Source: Scolanthus callimorphus
Lineage: Eukaryota; Cnidaria; Anthozoa; Actiniaria; Edwardsiidae
Length of the DNA stretch: 64,000 nt
Assembly: GCA_033964015.1 (NCBI GenBank)
Contig: CM066915.1
Location: 10,005,573-10,069,572 of the forward strand
Reading direction: 5' to 3'
In this document: piece after piece, positions 1 to 12,689 of the stretch
Numbering within the stretch: position 1 is the first letter of the stretch
How the letters are laid out: each line of letters starts with the position of its first letter
The notes under the pieces: model-generated
The model's database searches: none
What the model was told of the DNA's origin: nothing
Seen by the model: only the letters and a program-made list of their open reading frames with translations
Program-made: the position numbers and the translations under genes

Positions 1-848
1 GTTGAGAGGTACCGCACTGACGAGAAACAATAACAAAGTAACGGCTTAACACCTTAAACTTACTGAAGTGTCTGCCGGTGCAATGGCCTTGCTCTCGGAG
101 GCATGTGTACTGCAAAACAGCCCTCATGATTGTAAGCTGCGCGGTAGCAATTCATGCGCGATCTAAATGCAGCTCGGTTAAGTCCTGCCAACCTCTCCTT
201 GTCTAGCGGTCGTGTACTTTTGACCGCTTGGAGTTCTTACAATGAGGAGAAGACCTTTTCTTTTTCTTCTTTCTGTAACGAGTCAAGGGAACTTTCTCGA
301 AATATTCTGTATTTTGTTGCCGGTACGCTTTTCAGCGTCGGCTCCATGCCTAGTTTAGTCTATGGATCGAGAGCTTATTTGGAGAAGAAGTGTTCCGAGC
401 GCCTCGATTGCACAAGGCGTCCTGTGACAACGGGAGAAGCCTTCACCAAAGCGCACTAGCCAGCTACAATCATACTACCTTCTCACAACCATAGATTGAA
501 ATGATTAAGCAGGCATATGAGTGGTATATACTTTCAGCTGTAATAATTCCGTTGGAATTCAGAGGTGAATGCATATACAGTCCCGGCACCTGTCACTCAA
601 AAGGTGTAATGATTTTATTTAATCCAAAGTTGGATGTTTCTATCAAAAAATGGTTATGTGACCCAACTGGTAGATTCACTTTATTAGAACTTATAATTGA
701 GGAGACTGAATTAGGACTAATGGTTTTTTATTATATGAGGAGCTTTACCCAGTTCTAGATTTGGGTCCCCTGTGGTAAGTGAACATAATTGTCCGCTTTC
801 GCTCCACAGGGACCGTAGTATTATGCCGCGCTCAAAGCAGTAAAGAAC
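1..848. other. No recognisable gene
   Basis: Unique-looking DNA. The open frames here (about 100 and 85 codons) have no recognisable domain and their composition is that of random sequence. I see no RNA gene or clear repeat. Confidence 0.5.
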
Positions 849-2018
849 GGGGTGTTTGTAAAACCAGGAACCCTCCCGGAATCCCCCGGAACCGCCCGAA
901 ATCACCCCGGAACCCCCTCCGGAACCCCCTCAAAATTAAAAAATATACATTTTGACTAAAAATACTAAAAGAAAGATATCTCGGGAAGGGAACATCGCTA
1001 GATGATGAAACTCGGACATTGTTATCTTCGAGGCTTGAGAGGTGCAACACCAGAGTCACATGACATGACGTCATCGATGACGTCATCAAAACTACAAAAC
1101 GTTTTATCTCGAAGGGAACATCGCTAGGTGACCATACTTGGACAAAGTTATCTTCATTGCAAAGGGGGTCCAGCCATCATGCTCAAGTGGCATGACGTTA
1201 TCGATGATGTCATCAAAAATTTAACAAAAATCGATATCTCGAGAATGGAACATCGATAGTGGCCAAACTTGGATAAAGTTAAATATTCGAGGCAAGGGAG
1301 GTGCAACACTATGACGTCATCAAAGCTAGAAAATTAATATCTCGAAAACTTGGATAAAGTTATTTTTCGAGGCTTGAGAGGTGCAACACTAAAGTCACAG
1401 TGACATGACTTCATTTCGCAACACCAAAGTCACGTGGCATTACCTCATCGATGACGTCATGCCACGTGACCAATGGCTTGCACCCTTTTGCCACAAGATA
1501 ACTTTATCCATGTTTGGTCACCCAGCGATGTTGCCTTTTCGAGTTACCATTTTTTCTAGTTTTGATGACGCCATCAATCACGTCACGTCATGTAACTTTG
1601 CACCTGCTTGCAAAGATTACTTCCAAGCTTGGCCATCTAGCGATGTTTCCTTTCCCGAGATATCATTTTTTTCTACTTTTGACGGTGACTTGAGCATGAC
1701 TTTGTTTTGACTTGAGCATGGTGCTTGACCCCCCTTGCCATAAACGTAACTTTGTCGAAGTTTTGTCACCTAGCGATGACGTCATCGATGACGTCATGTC
1801 ATGTGGCTCTGGTTTTGCACCTCTCAAACCTCGAAGATAACTTCGTCCTAGTTTCATCATCCAGCGATGTTCCCTTCCCGAGATTTTTTTTTTCTAGGTT
1901 TTGAAGTCAGAATGTGTATATTTTTTTTATTTCGAGGGGTTCCGGGTTGATTTCGGGGGGGTTCCGGGGGTTCCGGGGGTTCCAGGGGCTCCGGGGGTTC
2001 CGGGTTTTACAGACACCC
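849..2018. mobile_element. Foldback/MITE element with CRE palindromes
   Basis: The outer ends are inverted: the left end reads GGTGTTTGTAAAACC followed by CCGGAA-rich repeats, and the right end is the near-exact reverse complement (GGTTTTACAGACACC preceded by GGGGTTCC repeats). Inside, a second inverted pair (about 1000-1090 and 1770-1862) ends in the perfect 20-bp palindrome TGACGTCATCGATGACGTCA at 1066 and 1777. Several more half copies with flanking GTCACGTGG-type E-box sequence lie between them. There is no coding capacity, so this is best read as a non-autonomous DNA element. A target-site duplication is not obvious. Confidence 0.75.
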
Positions 2019-2929
2019 GTAACAACGGGTAATCATCCCATTCGCACACCCAAGGATTAATGCTCAGTGGTGACAGAACCCCTCAATATATATCATGCAC
2101 ACAAGGTCAAAAAGAGTCCAGGAAGTGATTATTAAACTACAAAGCACAAATAAAGTGGTGTCGGCTTCTGCGAGAAAAGCCCGCTGGACGAATGAGCTTT
2201 ACAACTGACCTAGTAGCAAGCCTAAACGCGTTATCATCTTGACAAAGTGAACAATTAATTAAGAAGTAAGGGGGGTGGTCAAATGCCATTTAGAACATGT
2301 CTATCATTAAAGAAGCAGTTTCATTAGGTTGATATTATTAAATATTTCATGAAAGACGATACTGTGCCTTAATTAAGTCATCACGTGACGTCTCACATTA
2401 CGTTATTCGAAATTTTTCAGCGTGACAATACATTTCGAAATAGTCCCAGTTCTAATACTAGGTTTTCATGTTACGTCATCAAAAAGCTAACTTCTAAACC
2501 AAGAGACGTACAGAGATGTGCTTTCTGTTATGAATATAACTCTATTCAAGGATTTGTCACACGAAATTTCGGCACCTTCTGCCAAGTAGTTCTCGAGATA
2601 TCGCCAAAGCTATTTATGTCACTCAACACCAGTAAGTATTTTGAACTTGCCGTATTTCACTCGATTTGCACCGTTCTTACCTTTTTGGCACACTTCAGTA
2701 TGTTATAAAAATTCATATCTTACCATTCTGATACTAATCTTGTAATTTGGATTGAAAATAGCGTCGTTTTGGAGACCCGATTAATTGGCCGCCATTATGC
2801 AGCCCCTCTGCTGGGGCTCCAACATAGCGGCTCCATACAATTACTGTACAAACAACATGGAGGATGCTTTGAAAGATCAAGTCGCTAAAATGTCTGGAAG
2901 TTCTCGCTCAAAATTCAGTGTTTTTAAAT
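2019..2929. other. No recognisable gene
   Basis: Non-repetitive AT-rich DNA. A 107-codon open frame (2385-2708) has no recognisable domain. A copy of the outer-arm sequence of the next element starts near 2853. Confidence 0.45.
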
Positions 2930-4160
2930 GCCTCACGGCCAAAACCAAATTTCGAAGTATTTACCTTATTTGGAAGTGATGGTAGATCCCCTCGGATAAG
3001 AATTTCGGCGACATTTGCCAGAAAAACATTGAATTTTGAGCGAGAACTTCCAGACATTTTAGCGACTTGATCTTTCAAAGCATCCTCCATGTTGGATCTA
3101 GCTTAGCAGTCAGGCTAGATCTATATTGAGACTCCAGGGAACCCGCGCGGCTCGCCCCAGTCTCCTTATAGGCATTTTGCGAAAACGACGGCTTATTTTT
3201 GATATGCTTATATCTCGCTCAGAAAGTGACCGATCGGCCTAAAATCTACCCAGGAAACATAATTTTGTATATTCTTTATAATTCTATTAGGCATCCAGTG
3301 TTTAGAAGTTAATTTAGAGAAATAAATTTCGTCACGTGACAAGTGAAAACCAACAATAACAAGTTTTCTCGTAACTTTTTGCCCCGAAGCGATTAAGGCC
3401 ATTGGTCTCTCAAACAATCCTGCCGACTGAACAATATTTTTCAAATTAAATATTTAGGCTTTTATTTCACAGGGGCCTCGGGCGAGTGATTTTTCGGAAA
3501 TATCTACGAAAAGAAACCTATCAAGATAAATGTGTCGATTTTGTCAATGCCAACCCATGCGTGACGCGGGCTACCTGTGTTTGAATTTCCGGGCTCCTGG
3601 GGCCAAAATAAAGATGGCGGCCTACAAGAACAGCGATTCTCTCCAAAACCTGCAAGTTTTGGCGAACTTTTTGACAATTTAGGGCAAGAAATAAGCTAGG
3701 AAAACTTCTGGACTTCCAAATATGGTAAGTAGAAATTTCCATATAAGGAAATTTTAGAAAACGACACATTTCAACGGGAACTATCGTGATATGTCCTTTT
3801 ACGGTCCGGCAGGATTCTTAAAGCAGTTCCTAACAAACATGTTTTAAGGTGAAATTCATTTGGCTCCAATAAACGTCATATCAAAAATAAGCCGTCGTTT
3901 TTTGCAAAAATGCCTATAAGGGGACTGGGGCGAGCCGCGCGTGTTCCCTGTGGATGCCCAAAATAGATCAGGCCTGGGAGCTAAGCTAGATCCAACATGG
4001 AGGATGTTTTGAACTATCGAGTCGCTAAAATGCCTGGAAGTTCTCGCTCAAAATTCAGTGTTTTTCTGGCAAATGTCGCCGAAATTCTTATCAGAGGGGG
4101 GTCTACCATCACTTCCAAATAAGGTAAATACTTCCAAATTTGGTTTTGGCTGTGAGTGTT
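2930..4160. mobile_element. Foldback element with ~280-bp inverted arms
   Basis: Left arm about 2930-3208 and right arm about 3880-4160 are inverted copies. Both contain the stretch around GCATCCTCCATGTTGGATC and the stretch GACGGCTTATTTTTGATATG. The loop of about 670 bp has no coding sequence. A third copy of the outer-arm sequence (2853-2990) lies directly outside the left arm, so the left side is itself a small inverted duplication. No transposase is present. Confidence 0.75.
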
Positions 4161-5344
4161 TCGAAAACGACGATTTTGAGCAGAGTATTTTTGATATGGT
4201 GTCTATTAATCCAAAAAGAATATTGCGTGACAGGAAAATATCAAGTGTCACGCACGTAATGTCACACCTTGTGTACCCCTAACCCTATTCAATATCCTAA
4301 TTCTGGCATCATTATAATTCTGTTTCACAAGCCCGCCGATGAGTTCAAAAGCGGACACTGCATAAACATAGAAGTTATCCTGGCGTTGGCTATTTGCAAA
4401 TAACCTCGGTTTGCAGCCACACAGACTTTCAGAAAGAGCATACCATCTTTTGGCGTTGACAATTAGCAAAGAACAGTTCTTTAAAGCTGTAGACTAGTAC
4501 CATGTCACCACCGGACCGAAAGTGAAGGCGCCAAACACAGGAATGTAACAGTATCTCTTGTTATAGTTTCGATTACAAGAATAACATTAACTATATTATC
4601 GTGGCCTGTGTTTTTTTGATAATGAAATGACACTTTTTGATGTCTTTTGGCACTCTCAAAATCGTAGCAGCCGTGTTAATTAGCTTACGTAATTAATATC
4701 CGGTACTTAATTGGATTTTAAACCAAAATCGCCCGATTCCCGCTGGGCAATCTTGAACGGAATAAAGCTCCTCATACACCAATGAAATACCGGGTGATCT
4801 CCCGCGCGAAAACTTTTCAACACTCGAAGATAAAATTCGTATATCCGCGCGACCATGTAATATACTCAGTCTATATATGCACCGAACGATAGTTTTCAGC
4901 AATGTATTTTTTGGACAAGGTCAGTAATGCGCTGAGTGAATTGATAATCGGCGGTGATCTAAACTGCACCCAAACTAAATTAGTTAGGTTTGGTCCCAAC
5001 TAGAATAAGTATGAATCTTCTAAAAAGTCGGTTCTTAAGAGCATAGACGGTTTAAATATTTTCGGCATATGAATGTTTTTCGTGAAAGTAAGTAAGTAAG
5101 TAAGTATTTTTATTTAGTCACGGTGACAGAGCGGAAATTACCGAAAACGAAATGTCTAACCTCGCCATATTTCAATATATAAGCCGTATACAAAGAGTTT
5201 GTGTGGCCAAAAGCTTAATTCCAGTTTTTTAAAGAAATTTGAAGAATATGACTTTTAGATATGATCGACCAAAGTTTGCATGATTCATGATCAAAGTGCT
5301 AATTCTCGCATAAACCGGCCCAGAAACCAAAGTTTAAAGCCTAA
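4161..5344. other. No gene; short (AAGT)n tract
   Basis: No recognisable coding region. A short tetranucleotide tract of AAGT occupies about 5086-5106. Confidence 0.45.
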
Positions 5345-5500
5345 GGGACGTGTCATTATTTAGCGGGGGGTGGGGGTGGGGGTGGAGGGGAGGGCTCCAA
5401 TTTTTGTTGGGAGGGTCCTAATTTTTTTCGCGTGCCTAAAGGGAGGGTCCAAATTTTTTTCAATCCTGTTTGGGGGAGGGTCATAACTTTTTTCAGCAAT
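5345..5500. repeat. G-rich element end with GGGAGGGTC repeats
   Basis: GGGGGTGGGGGT-type sequence is followed by three spaced copies of GGAGGGTC plus AATTTTTTT. A similar but diverged segment (GGGGGAGGGCTGGTGC, GGGAGGGGTCAAC, AAAGGGTCATTATT) occurs at about 27320-27440. It is probably the terminus of a dispersed repeat. The class is unknown. Confidence 0.4.
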
Positions 5501-7531
5501 ATTTGGACGATGAAGAAGGTAAACAGATGCCGATAGTGGTTATTTCAGCAACTTCTCTATAAAAATTTCGGCGCGCTTCGCGCAAATAAAGAAGGACATC
5601 TATTATACTATTTCACCAACGAAGACACTACCCTCACGCCATTTACAAGAACAAGTGTATCTGGACGAGGAAAACCAAACTCTCCCAAAAATGCCCTGTA
5701 ATGATAGGCCTGGCAGGCAGTCACTATATGTTTAAAAGAAGACCCCATAGGTAGGCGTGAGTTCGACATTATAAGCATAGCAATTCGTCATTTGGGCCGC
5801 GTTTCACGCACATGAATAATAACTTCATCATTTGCGGCGCGCAGTAGTGCACATGAATAATATAACCTTGTTGGCTCAGGAGCCCATCAATAGAAGCTTT
5901 CATCTACCTTGGTAACCTATATAGTTGAGGTAGCGTACTTCCTGTGCTCCTGGCTGTGGGGACATCTATTTGAGGGTATTCGCTGATTGGCTGATTTTGA
6001 ACGTTCGGGGCATGCGCAGAAAGTTATTTCTCTCAACAGCTCTGTATCAAAATTCGCGCATGCGTCACTGGATGCCACCCCACGAGGTGACGAGGCCGGG
6101 GAGCTCTGGGTTCGAGAATGGTCTATTCACTAAAGTTCACTGGAGTATGACCATGCGTGCGCAAACAAGTTGTATATAAATATTGGAACAGAAAATTACG
6201 GCATAATATCTCACATTTTCCTGCTTTAGGCGACCCAAACTCTAAAAAAAATTTCGAACTGCCATTTGAAATTCGCCCTGGTCAGCCACTCCTCTGTTAT
6301 TGTTTTCATTCGAAACGTAGAAGTCTCGAAATAGCCAAGTGGAAAATAAAGTTTTGAGCTTCATTTATTGAATTCAATCGAAAATGTCGGTTTGCATTCC
6401 CAAAATCAGCTGGAAATGCATGCCCTCTCCGACTCGATATGTTGCAGGGCAGACAAAATGGCGGCTGACCACAGAGAATTTCTGCAGAAACGCATCCATG
6501 GGAAAAGCTTAATCTTTTTGGATAGCCATAAGAAATCCGAACATGGGAAATTCAGCTTTTCCCGCTGATAGGTTTCTGCAGAAATTCCCTGTGGACTGAG
6601 GAGGCTCTTTAAATATAAAATGCCTTTTCAAATTCATGTTATTCTCAATCCGGTTTTGTGAGTAAAAATAATGCACCATTTGCTGTAGTCGTTGCTTTTA
6701 TTTAGATTTAGAAATTACGCATCCCTGAAAATAAAGATTGTAGGTGGCCATCGGCTAATTTGAGGGGGATAAGTAAATTTAATAGTTTCATTTCCTACCT
6801 TTCGGCTTGAAGCTTTGACCTTCAAAAACGCTTGTTAAAAGCTTGTACTTGTATGGGCCCAGGTAGCCGTGCTGTAGCAGTTTCGGGTTAAATGGCAGAC
6901 GGATAGGAAGGAAGAACTCTGAAAAGCCACTATGCAATGAACATGTGCGTTCCTTTGGTTGAACGATGTATAGGAGTTCCTGAAATAATGAATCTTAACT
7001 TTTAACCCGCCGCTACAATAAGTCAAGTTTATCACTAGGATCGAAACGAATAGTATCTTCGCGGTATGCAAATTTAGGGATTTGGGTTAGGGATTTGAGC
7101 GGAGTTGTTCCCAAAAAGGCCCATTGCAGATAGGAACAGGTTGACAGGAACATCTGTTTCTGTTCACTCAAATGAACATAGTCCAGTAACTATTGTCTCA
7201 ATAGTCGCATGACTCATCATCGGGTATGGGGGATAAACGGGTTCCAAGGGCACGCTTTAATCTGAGTAATACATACTTATAGTTCATTGGTCATTTTAGT
7301 TGAAATTTATACCCGTCATACACTCCATAAACACCATATCCGATGATCTCAAAACAAGAATGCAATGTTTCGGATGCATGAATATTAATAAAGCAGTTGC
7401 AAAATTGGCTGTTTTCTATGAGAGCATCAGGTATGGGGGTAAAAGAAGTTAACAGATTTTCTATTGACCTATTAACTCGACTCCAATAACACTTCACAAA
7501 TCATTAGTGCATATATAAAGTAGCATAATAA
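5501..7531. other. No gene; one 120-bp hairpin
   Basis: There is no recognisable protein. An imperfect inverted repeat at about 6471-6591 pairs CCACAGAGAATTTCTGCAG with CTGCAGAAATTCCCTGTGG and encloses GGAAAAGC/GCTTTTCC. A short GGAAC-rich piece sits near 7125-7160. Confidence 0.45.
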
Positions 7532-8184
7532 TTGCATAATAACATGCAATTGAATCCAGGGAAATGTAAAGTGTTGTCAGTCGACTTTCTTCACTATAAT
7601 AGTTATCAATGTCCGCCAGTCGCTACGGGCGGTGTTGTATTAGAGCAAGTCAGATCATTTAAGCTACTCGGGGTTTATATAACCGAAGATCTGACTTGGG
7701 CGGTTCACTGCAACTTTATAGTGAAGAGGGCCAACCGTCGTCCTTATGCTCTTAGGGCACTTAAAAGGGCTCTGGTGTCCCGTCTGCAGATGTAGTTATT
7801 GTGAACACTTCTTTAGTAAGACCTATCTTAGAGTACGCATGTGTTATATTTGCAAACCTACCACTCTATCTATCGGATGCCATAGAAAAAATACAAATAC
7901 GTGCCCTAAGGATCATTCATCCAGCATTGTCATATAGTGAAGCTCTAAGAGAGAGTAGGCTACAACCACTCTGCGAGAGAAGGGAAATCGCCTGTGAAAG
8001 ATTCATCAGGAATCTAAGCCCAGAAAATCCCGTGTACAAGTTAGTCCAAAGTCGTATTATCTCACCCCAATGTAATTATGCTTTAAGACCAAGAGAATCG
8101 AACATTATCATCCAAAACACTGCTACAACTAGATTCAAGAATTTCGTGACGAACAAATACGCGAATTGTATCACACGCGAATAA
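7532..8184 (+). pseudogene. 5'-truncated LINE reverse transcriptase, C-terminal part
   Basis: The translation shows the region that follows the RT catalytic core in CR1/L2/Jockey-type non-LTR retrotransposons. It has LNPGKCKVL, then FKLLGVYITEDLTW, then the thumb-like segment SLVRPILEYACVIF and a run ending in RIIHPALSY. The first part (7532-7795) and second part (7801-8184) are in different frames, with a frameshift or stop near 7790-7800. The catalytic YADD region, the rest of RT and any endonuclease are missing, the usual result of 5' truncation on insertion. The frame closes at a TAA at 8182. It is not functional. Family assignment beyond non-LTR is tentative. Confidence 0.8.
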
Positions 8185-8539
8185 GTTTGCTATTGTATAT
8201 ACTTTTATAATGTTCATCCATTATTCATAACGCAGCTGTCCAATCTGAAAGCGGTATTCAGGTCACATGCACAGGCATGTAAACCGGATACAACTCCCAT
8301 CAAACTAAAAGCACGGGGAGGGCTTGAATAGTCAGCAGGGAAAGTGTGGGGTTAATGAATAAATACAATAGTTAATAGATCTATTAGTATTCTATAATTT
8401 TTTTATAATACTAATGTCGATATTAGTATTCTAAAAAAAATATAGAATACTAATAGATCTATTAACTATTCAAACAAAATAGTCAAACATTTAACAAAAC
8501 ACATGGCAAGGAAAACATTTTAATCACAGTAGAACTTAT
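8185..8539. repeat. AT-rich palindrome (8368-8470)
   Basis: An almost perfect inverted repeat pairs 8368-8397 (AATAGTTAATAGATCTATTA...) with 8441-8470. A shorter TATTAGTATTCTA repeat lies between. It may be a small MITE or a strong RNA hairpin just past the 3' end of the minus-strand recombinase gene. Nothing else is seen. Confidence 0.6.
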
Positions 8540-9791
8540 CTACTTAACATTGAAATTGATTGTGCAGTTATTAAATACTGCATTACTTGCAATACTTTTA
8601 AGTATAGCAGAAGGCGCAGTATTCTCAGTAGGCATATCAATACAAGCTAAATCTTCATCTGAAATCTCAAACAAAAATTCGTTGGTGCTACTATTGGCGC
8701 CGAAATTACCAGAAGGCAAATCAATGTTTGCTAGAACGTCATCAGATAAATCATAAGCAAAATCACTAACTGCTCCAACTCTAACACTCTCCTGACAGTT
8801 ACGGGCACTATTAAAGTTAAATTCAAATGTTGGATATTCATTAGCAGATTCAACTTTAGGCTCTTCCCTCTTTACTACGGAAATAGCGCGCGGCCCAAGA
8901 ACGGCACTGGCCTTGGTGGTTTGTGTCTCACTGGGCCTCTGGTATTTAAATAGCGCATTCGATGTATGACCAGTTCTTTGTCGAATTATCTTCTCTTCCA
9001 CGCCGCTTTGAAATAGTGCGGTAGCACAAGTAATCCTTAAACAATGAGAGGTCTTGCGTGGCAAATTCGCTTTTGCACAGAGTTTGTCAGGTAAAATCTT
9101 ATTAAGACTGCCTAACCCAATCGGAGCCCTTTCATAACCCATACTCCCATCCCTCTTGGGTCGTAAATAGAAAGCATCTACACCCTTCGCAATATCTTTG
9201 ACTTTTTCTATGTACAAAGCATAAATTTCTTGTAAACATGGAGTGTGAGCTTCGCCAACTTTATGACATTCTTGTTTGATATATCTCGGTTCTTTCTTTA
9301 AATCTTTTAACCCTCCATGAAAGGTTTTAGAGGCGGATTCGTCAAATACAATAAAGTTATCTATTAGCTTAATATTGCAAACACGGAGCATTCTATGCTC
9401 GTTAGCACGAAGACCAAATAATTTGCCGTTATAGTAATACATTGTATTAACAAAAGACTCAGCTGAATTACAGTTGCCCAGCAAGTTGAGTTTCCATAGC
9501 GTGTTCTCGTCTTCAACTGTCACGTCTTCCCTCTCTGGTATCTTGGAAGTCGTTGCTATTCCCGCCTTCGTTGCGTCTCGCATCTCCGCATCCAAGGCTT
9601 TGCGAAATGTTGAAAACCTAAAAAAATCAATATAAAGTTCAGTGTTTTATAACATCTAAAAGAAAAGCATAATGTGGCCTACACATTAACTAAATCAAAT
9701 TAACTTACCTCAAATCACTCTTGTTCAATACATTAACAGCATTTTCCGCCTTCGTCTCCTGGATGTGCCTGTTAATTCCGCATACAGTCAA
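8540..9791 (-). CDS. KIAA1958/ZMYM-like tyrosine recombinase (Crypton-derived), partial
   Basis: This is the C-terminal two thirds of a DUF3504-type protein, the domain shared by KIAA1958, QRICH1 and ZMYM proteins and derived from Crypton tyrosine recombinases. The main exon runs 9617-8540. It has the first catalytic Arg in GLRANEHRML (residue 63 counted from the codon at 9595), then H184 and R187 in KTSHCLR, H210 in RTGHTS, and Y218 in FKYQRP, so the recombinase signature looks intact. The codon at 9595 is TTG, not a real start: the frame is open upstream (FSTFRKALDAEM, typical of the family). It joins in phase, across a 91-bp intron (9618-9708, GTAAGT...TTTTTTAG), to an exon at 9709-9791 (LTVCGINRHIQ...). 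The 5' exons are not found. The last 120 residues are acidic and unique. It could be a live element, a domesticated gene or a recent pseudogene. Confidence 0.8.
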
Positions 9792-11989
9792 CTGTCATTG
9801 ATCTCAGTATGTTCCCCCTATACACGCCTTAAGGTGACTCATGCGAAAGTCAGAGCGGATTTGGCGAAAATATATTTTCGTCTACAACTTTAAAAATATA
9901 CTCGCTATGAACTTCAATCTTGGAGAATATAAGCAGGCATCTTTTGGTAATATGTATGCATTATCAGATCTCCATTAGCGTTAATACTTTTAATAATAAC
10001 TAAGCTTAAATGGACCGCTTCCTTGAGAGATCAACCCCGCGCAAAAAAAAAGTTTCTGGTATTTTTGAACGAAACTCCGTTAATCATATTGAAGTCAGTT
10101 GGACTAAGTGTTAACGAAGTTTCAGGAAATTCGTTGGAAGCAAATTGCATATTTTAGAAAAATAGGCCAAAAACACGACTAAAACTCTAAAACACTGGCT
10201 TTGTGTTAAAATACTTTAGAAAGTGTACACTTTATCAAGCGAAACAGAGCTTTATTTGCCGTTTTTACAAGAAACGATGCGCAGTTTAAAAGTTTTATTC
10301 GTAATACTTATTCAGTTATAAACTAAAACTTTCTTTCCAGTTTCACACATTTATGTCTAAATCGGAAGTTCGTGTTAGTCGGTCTGCTGGCATGTGTTGT
10401 GAAATATTAGTAACGCGAAAGTAACAACTATAGGCTTGTGCTTGATTTTATGGCGAGACATTGAATGCATTATTCATCAAAATTTTACTGGAAAGAATAT
10501 TCTAAAGCTCTATAAATTTGCGATCTTTAAAATCAATAGCACGGCGTGTACAGATTACTCGATTTGCATCGCAGCGTGAACCGAAGTGACCCGGTGTTTA
10601 TAACAACAAAACACAACAAGTATTATAAGTAAAGGTTATTTTTATCGGTGTATAACATAAGACTGAACGTAAGAGTGGAGTAACCGAGTAATTTTAAATT
10701 AAAACAGAATTGCAGCTACCATCAAATAAATGTTGTTCTGATTGTTGAGCGAGAGGAACCTGGTGTCGGGCTTTCTTCGCTTCCGATTGGTTAAATCGCA
10801 CTTTTGAAACAAAGGCGGCCAGACACAAACGGTTGGTACGTGGCAGTGTAATGCTCGCATGGCATGGCCCGCGGCTCTCATTCTGGCAATACAAACTTCG
10901 TTACAGAATCTGTCGATTATATTATGGTTGGACATTTCTCCCAGCCTAATCCTCGAAAGATACTACCAAAGAATAAACGCGGATATTATTGACATATAAT
11001 ATGTAAGAGGTGAGTTAGAATTGTTGTTATTCTCAGGTCTAAGTAGTCCGTAAAGTTTCTGTGCTGAGTTTTGAGCTTATATTCCCGACATCACTTGTAT
11101 AGTCTTTGTATTATTGACAAAAACTATCATAGTGGCGGGGGTTGAGCAAATCAAGAGAACTACCTATGACTTTTTTTTGTTTCGTATCAAGGGTTCAGAT
11201 TCGCGATCAATATAATCGGGTCGAACTTATGAGCAGTGATAAATCTCTTTGCAGTAATCAGTAATAGTCTTTTGATCGGTTGTTTATTTATAATCTCGCC
11301 CCAGCGGCACAACGGTTGATCTTAGACCATTTCGAAGTTAGGGGTTACTACAAAGAAAAAATTGAATTATTCCACCTTTTTTCTTGTTTGTTAAATGTTC
11401 ATGCAGCTAATTTTAGAGATTTTTAGTACCGAGCCACTGCTCAAGAAAAACGCGCTTTGGTGATAGTGAGTCATTCACAGCATTTTCAGATCTGGTTGCA
11501 AAGTTTAATCATGCGAAAAAAAGTTTCTCCACGTAAAAAAACTACACACTTGTCTCACATCAAGTCCAATTTCAGTTTCACATAAGTTAACATTTCACAT
11601 ACGCATCAGTTTCTCACGCCGTTATTTAATGTTTTGTACGCAAAATAATCTCCCAAGTTTGTAAGATCCAGGAGGTCACCCCAAGATTGTGAGAGGAACT
11701 CCCGCATAATCAGAGGTGCCAAATCTTCATTTTTATTAATGAAAAATGTCAGACTGACTGTAATTGGGGAAATGTAGGCTGCTCTCAGATCTCCTAGGAA
11801 CTGCCACATTATTGAAGGGTTGAAACTTGCGTTAATTTGGCTCCCGTATTTTCCTATGAACTCCCAATTTGTAAAGCTTAGCTTGATTGCTATAATTCAC
11901 AAAAGTTAGGAGAATCTAGGATAACTCGGGAAATCCTAGGATTTGCCAAATCCTGGGAGATCAACTCGCACGTGGCCTTTATTTTACAA
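9792..11989. other. No recognisable gene
   Basis: I looked on the minus strand for N-terminal exons of the recombinase gene and did not recognise any. The open frames at 10694-10935 and 11606-11809 have no domain. A TTAAGGTGACTC motif at about 9828 resembles the ends of TTAA elements seen elsewhere, but no partner end was found. Confidence 0.4.
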
Positions 11990-12250
11990 CATCGCGGTAT
12001 CCCCATCGCTTTAAAGTATAAGGAACACTGCTTCCCAATTATGCATCAAGGGAACAAATCGTTCCTTTTAAAATCGGAACGCTTGTTCCCAAGATCCATA
12101 TCTAGGACCTCATACGTTCCTTTAGTGAAAAGGACCGTTGTGGATCATAGGAACTCTTTGTGCTTTATTGTGTTGCAGTAGAACAAAATATTCCTATTGC
12201 TAAAAGGAACAATATGATCCCATTTGCTCAAATGGGAACAAAGTGTTACC
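11990..12250. repeat. GGAAC/GTTCC-rich tract (left of BEL element)
   Basis: About nine GGAAC or GTTCC pentamers fall within roughly 250 bp, often in inverted pairs such as GGGAACAAATCGTTCC. The same signature recurs at 16750-17310 and 37205-37500. It is non-coding and the origin is unknown. Confidence 0.6.
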
Positions 12251-12503
12251 TTGTCAATGAGAGTCACCTTGTGTAGATTTCAATTCGTGACGGGAAACAT
12301 CTCGAGACACACGGAACTCAAAATGACTTTATTCGTCTCTGACATCACACGAAGCGAAGTGGTTCGACTTTAAAACAAATCCAATGTCATACATAATGAA
12401 CCTACAAAAAAGGCAACTGCTTACGATTATCTGCCCTCAAAATATTAAGCGAGATAAGATTTGTAGTCCAGATTTCGAGTCTTAGTGACGTCTGACGTCT
12501 GGT

Positions 12504-12581
12504 AATCACTAACCTTGTGTTTTTTTGCTAGCTGTCAATTAATTGACTGAACCGGAACCTTGACTGAACCGGAACAGGAAA
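12504..12581. repeat. Direct repeat, left copy (BEL flank)
   Basis: It matches 16668-16748 with a few differences. It spans AATCACTAACC, a T-run, GCTAGCTGTCAATTAATTG and two GACTGAACCGGAAC units. Confidence 0.75.
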
Positions 12582-12689
12582 CGAAATCTTATATTCCGAC
12601 CCCTAAAGACGAGCCTTATTTATGAGTAAGATTTCCGAGCTACATAACAATGTCAACCAATCAGTGTTCATTAAAATAGTTCATAGAAT

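Noticed and set aside
154..459. 101-codon frame at the window start
   Set aside because: No recognisable motif, and its length is within chance expectation for this DNA.
5763..6130. GTTCGA-type words suggesting tRNA B boxes
   Set aside because: No A box at the right distance and no cloverleaf could be drawn. I found no convincing tRNA or rRNA gene in the window.
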